From Actinomycetes bacterium (lineage in GTDB: Bacteria > Actinomycetota > Actinomycetes > Streptosporangiales > Streptosporangiaceae): DNA of 7,287 nucleotides. Positions 4,802-7,287 of the stretch are shown piece after piece (position 1 is the first letter of the stretch; each line of letters starts with the position of its first letter). A program made the position numbers and the translations under genes. The stretch covers positions 1 to 7,287 of the forward strand of contig JAFACJ010000208.1 of the NCBI GenBank assembly GCA_023425615.1. The letters run 5' to 3'. The notes beneath the pieces were generated by a model. It was not told the origin of the DNA. It searched no databases and saw nothing but the letters and a program-made list of their open reading frames with translations.

Positions 4802-5614
4802 GTGACGCTGCGATTCCCCGAAGAACCGGACGCCCCCGCCATCGACACGACCACCCCGCACTCGGCGCGGGTGTGGAACTACTGGCTCGGAGGCAAGGAC
4901 AACTACCCCGTCGACCGCGAGGTCGGCGAGCAGGTCCGCCAGGCGTACCCCGGCATCGTGGACGTCGCCCGGCACTCCCGCGCCTTCCTCGGCCGCGCCG
5001 TCCGCCTCCTGGCGGGGGAGCGGGGCATCACCCAGTTCCTCGACATCGGCACCGGACTGCCCACCGTCGACAACACCCACGAGGTCGCCCAGCGCGTCGA
5101 CCCCTCCTGCCGGATCGTCTACGTCGACAACGACCCCCTGGTCCTGGCGCACGCCCGCGCCCTGCTGACCAGCACCCCCGAGGGCTCCTGCGCCTACCTC
5201 GACGCCGACGTCCGCGACCCCGAGGACATCCTGCGCCGCGCCGCCGCGACCCTGGACTTCTCACGCCCCATCGGCCTGATGATGCTGGGCATCCTCGGCA
5301 ACGTCTGGGACCACGCGGAGGCGATGTCCGTCCGCGACCGGCTCGTCGCCGCCCTGCCGTCCGGCAGCCACGTGGTCGTGGAGGACGGCACCAACGCCGT
5401 CGACCCCGAGGCCGCCGCCGAGGCCGAGCGCACCCGCGCCGAGGCCGGAGACCCCTACCGGCTGCGCACACCCGACCAGATCGCCGCCTTCTTCCACGGC
5501 CTGGACCTGCTGGAGCCCGGCGTGGTCTCGGTCTCGCGCTGGCGCCCGGAGGCGACGCCGTTCGGGGAGCCCCCGGAGGTCACCGCCTACTGCGGCGTCG
5601 CCGTCAAACCATGA
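4802..5614 (+). CDS. SAM-dependent methyltransferase, PF04672 (DUF574) family
   Basis: The 270-residue product has the hallmarks of the actinobacterial S-adenosyl methyltransferase family PF04672. They are DTTTPHSARVWNYWLGGKDN at residues 15-34, the glycine-rich SAM loop FLDIGTGLPT (79-88) followed by NTHEVAQ, the acidic ribose-binding strand IVYVDNDPLVLAHARALL (105-122), AYLDADVRDP (131-140), the strand LMMLGILG (159-166) and a C-terminal LLEPGVVSVSRWRP (236-249) ending CGVAVKP. The length is normal for the family and the domain looks intact. The methyl acceptor is unknown for most members. GTG at 4802 is preferred because the residues after it fit family N-termini and AGAAAG lies nine bases upstream. 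GTG at 4775 would add nine atypical residues and would overlap a small hairpin. Single gene, convergent with the large secreted-protein gene. Confidence 0.9.
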   Translation: MTLRFPEEPDAPAIDTTTPHSARVWNYWLGGKDNYPVDREVGEQVRQAYPGIVDVARHSRAFLGRAVRLLAGERGITQFLDIGTGLPTVDNTHEVAQRVDPSCRIVYVDNDPLVLAHARALLTSTPEGSCAYLDADVRDPEDILRRAAATLDFSRPIGLMMLGILGNVWDHAEAMSVRDRLVAALPSGSHVVVEDGTNAVDPEAAAEAERTRAEAGDPYRLRTPDQIAAFFHGLDLLEPGVVSVSRWRPEATPFGEPPEVTAYCGVAVKP

Positions 5615-5633
5615 TCGAAAACTCTTACTTAAC

Positions 5634-5647
5634 ATAATGTGCATTAT
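5634..5647. promoter_or_regulatory. 14-bp AT-rich palindrome between convergent genes
   Basis: ATAATG (5634-5639) and CATTAT (5642-5647) are exact inverted copies around a TG centre. It lies 20 bp after the methyltransferase stop in an AT-rich patch unlike its surroundings. It resembles an operator for a dimeric regulator, yet no gene start is nearby, so it may be a relic or part of a transcription stop. Confidence 0.35.
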
Positions 5648-5692
5648 CCACCTGGAGGCGAAACCCGGGGGAGAAGCACACGAGAACCCCGA

Positions 5693-5733
5693 CCGGCGGC
5701 CTCCCGGCGCCACGACGCCAAGGAGACCGCCGG
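5693..5733. terminator. Bidirectional hairpin terminator between convergent genes
   Basis: CCGGCGGCCTCC (5693-5704) and GGAGACCGCCGG (5722-5733) pair at 11 of 12 positions. The 17-base loop contains a further GGCG/CGCC pair. It begins 9 bp beyond the stop of the minus-strand secreted-protein gene and lies about 80 bp after the methyltransferase stop, so it can end both transcripts. Confidence 0.6.
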
Positions 5734-5742
5734 AGCGCGGGA

Positions 5743-7287
5743 TCAACGACCGCGCCGGGGAACCTCCACCCGCAGCACGACCGCCTGCTCCGCCGAACCC
5801 GCGGCGTTGACGGCCCTCACCGTGAAGGAGAAGACACCCGAACGACCGGGCACACCAGACAGAACCCCCGAACGCCGATCGAGCGACAGCCCCTGAGGAA
5901 GCCCGCCCGCACCCACCTCGAAGGACGCGCGAGGCAGCCCCGAGGCCGTGAACACATGCCGGTACCGCTCACCCTGAACGGCACCGGCCGGCACCGCCGA
6001 GGTGAAGACCGGAGCCCGCAGCAGATCGGCCTCACCGCTCACCGGCGCGAACGGAGCCGCCGCATCCCCCGTCCAGCGGCTCAAAGTGAGGTCAGCGGTC
6101 TGACGGCCGTTCCTCGAACCGTCCTTGGCCAGATAGAACAGGCCGCCGCCAAGGGACTCCACACCCACGTCGGCCTTCTGGTTCCAGCCGCGGACACCGG
6201 TCGCCGCATCGGCCAGGCCGTCATCGGCGAGCGCGAGCAGCAGACCCCCGTCCCCGCCCGTCCCGGCCAGCTCACCCATGACCGGCTTGGCAGCCGCGTC
6301 CACCGCGAACATCGTGTAGTTCGGGTACGCCGGCTTGGAACCCTTGTAGACGCCCAGGAACCAGCGCTCCAGAGCCTCGTCGTACTCCAGGTTCTGCACC
6401 CCGTAGTTGGTGTTGCCGGTGAAGACGAAGTACTTGCCCGACACCTTCGCCGGACCGCTGGTGTGCGGAGCCGCCTCACTGAGCGGACGGGCGTACCGGC
6501 GCCAGTCCTTGATGTCGTACTGGAGCAGGACCTGGTGGTCGTTGTCCGTCCGGTTCGCATTGGCATAGACGCCGTAGGCGACGGTCAGATAATCCGCACC
6601 ACCGGTGGAGCCGAACCTCGGCCCGAAGGACACACCGTCGATACCGCTGCTGCCGTACCGGTGGTCGGGAGTGTTGCCGACGTTGCCGTCGAAGACACCA
6701 TCGCCGTTCATGTCGGCGGTGTAGTCGGCGACGACCTCGTTGAGATAGACCGTCTGGAAGACCGCGGAGTTCTGGCCCTCCATGCCCACCCTCTCCAGCT
6801 CATCCACATCGATGACGGCGATGTAGAAGGCCTTCTGCTCCTTGTACTCCAAGGAGCCGTAGACACGGCCGTCCTTCTCGTTGAAGTCAAGGTCGCCGAG
6901 GTGGCCGGTGAACCCGCCGAGCGTGCCCAGCACGTTGCCCTCGAAGTCGGTCTTCACCAGCAGCGTGGTGAAGGAGTAGTAGACGCGCTTCTTCTTGCGG
7001 TCGACCGCGATGCCCTGCACATGGCCGGCGCTCCACTCGCCGCCGTTGAGCGTCCTGGCGAAACCCTTGATCTTGGGGACGCCGGGCGTGGCGTTGACCG
7101 AGGCGGCCTCGCCCTTCTTGCCCGCGCCGTTGACCGCCCTGACCCACAGCCGGTACGCGCCGGGCTCCAGGCCGCGGAAGGTGTGCGACCGCTTGGCGGT
7201 CGCCGTCCAGGCCAGCCCGCCGGGCGCGGCGCCCGGAGCGCCGATCGCGACCTCGTAGCCGGTGACGGTGGCGGCGGCGCCACCGGG
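5743..7287 (-). CDS. Large secreted protein: FN3, propeller-like domain, putative Ig domain (5' end outside window)
   Basis: The frame stays open from the right edge to TGA at 5743-5745, 514 codons, so the N-terminus is missing. The first part (about 7260-7085) is a fibronectin type III domain: YEVAIGAPG, then HTFRGLEPGAYRLWVRAVNG and a T-P exit. A middle region (about 7065-6030) begins GHVQGIAVDRKKKRVYYSFT and continues with VKTDFEGNVLGT, GHLGDLDFNEKDGRVYGSLE, SGIDGVSFGPRFG, NRTDNDHQVLLQYDI and TGNTNYGVQNLEYD. It resembles uncharacterised secreted beta-propeller-like proteins of Gram-positive bacteria. DMNGDGVFDGN (6682-6714) is a calcium-loop-like motif. The C-terminus (about 6020-5755), FTSAVPAGAVQGERYRHVF to GLPQGLSLDRRSGVLSGVPG, matches the He_PIG type of putative Ig domain. 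No sortase or membrane anchor follows. A role outside the cell, perhaps binding glycans or cell-surface material, is inference. Confidence 0.85.
   Translation of the reverse strand, partial: PGGAAATVTGYEVAIGAPGAAPGGLAWTATAKRSHTFRGLEPGAYRLWVRAVNGAGKKGEAASVNATPGVPKIKGFARTLNGGEWSAGHVQGIAVDRKKKRVYYSFTTLLVKTDFEGNVLGTLGGFTGHLGDLDFNEKDGRVYGSLEYKEQKAFYIAVIDVDELERVGMEGQNSAVFQTVYLNEVVADYTADMNGDGVFDGNVGNTPDHRYGSSGIDGVSFGPRFGSTGGADYLTVAYGVYANANRTDNDHQVLLQYDIKDWRRYARPLSEAAPHTSGPAKVSGKYFVFTGNTNYGVQNLEYDEALERWFLGVYKGSKPAYPNYTMFAVDAAAKPVMGELAGTGGDGGLLLALADDGLADAATGVRGWNQKADVGVESLGGGLFYLAKDGSRNGRQTADLTLSRWTGDAAAPFAPVSGEADLLRAPVFTSAVPAGAVQGERYRHVFTASGLPRASFEVGAGGLPQGLSLDRRSGVLSGVPGRSGVFSFTVRAVNAAGSAEQAVVLRVEVPRRGR

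Noticed and set aside
5639..5896. Plus-strand 85-codon frame starting in the palindrome
   Set aside because: Most of it is antisense to the C-terminal Ig-like domain of the secreted protein, and the product shows only a low-complexity Arg/Thr/Pro pattern.
1..7287. tRNA, rRNA, riboswitch or integrase-type attachment sites
   Set aside because: I found no cloverleaf with a T-loop motif, no rRNA-like sequence and no integrase gene or tRNA-end duplication.

Overview
The window looks like an accessory stretch of a high-GC actinobacterial chromosome (Streptomyces or Streptosporangiaceae type). The GC content is high, the codons in the clear genes end mostly in G or C, and several families are typical of that group: a DUF1684 protein, a PF04672 (DUF574) S-adenosyl methyltransferase, an Ala-rich Sec-type exported protein and a large FN3-containing secreted protein. 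No genus can be fixed from the sequence alone.

Layout. Positions 1-686 hold a degenerate tandem array (about 100-bp units built of two related half-units) that runs in from the left edge and touches the 3' end of a minus-strand DUF1684 gene (675-1490). A 92-bp divergent promoter region separates that gene from a plus-strand single-domain cupin (1583-2053). A 137-bp element with terminal inverted repeats (MITE-like, copy 1, 2052-2188) starts inside the cupin stop codon and abuts an IS982-like transposase fragment (2189-2456, minus). Next comes a minus-strand exported protein of 184 aa (2491-3045) whose upstream region carries a 23-bp dyad and a set of GTTTC boxes.

The centre (3392-4366) is a graveyard. 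A MarR-like C-terminal remnant (minus) and a carboxylesterase C-terminal remnant (plus) face away from each other, and the N-terminal part of both is missing on the side of MITE copy 2 (3637-3782). The esterase remnant is broken further by three successive tandem duplications (24, 64 and about 42 bp units), frameshifts, and loss of the expected catalytic His. A G-rich quadruplex-type tract and an 11-bp-stem hairpin terminator (4454-4481) close this region.

The right part is orderly again. The PF04672 methyltransferase (4802-5614, plus) converges on a large secreted protein (5743-7287, minus, its N-terminus beyond the window). Between them lie a 14-bp AT-rich palindrome and a hairpin that could stop transcription from both sides.

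I see no complete multi-gene defence, secretion or biosynthetic system. The most interesting items are the two MITE copies, each lying at the edge of truncated genes; the repeat array at the 3' end of the DUF1684 gene; the 23-bp dyad before the exported protein; and the uncharacterised FN3 / propeller-like / Ig-like secreted protein.
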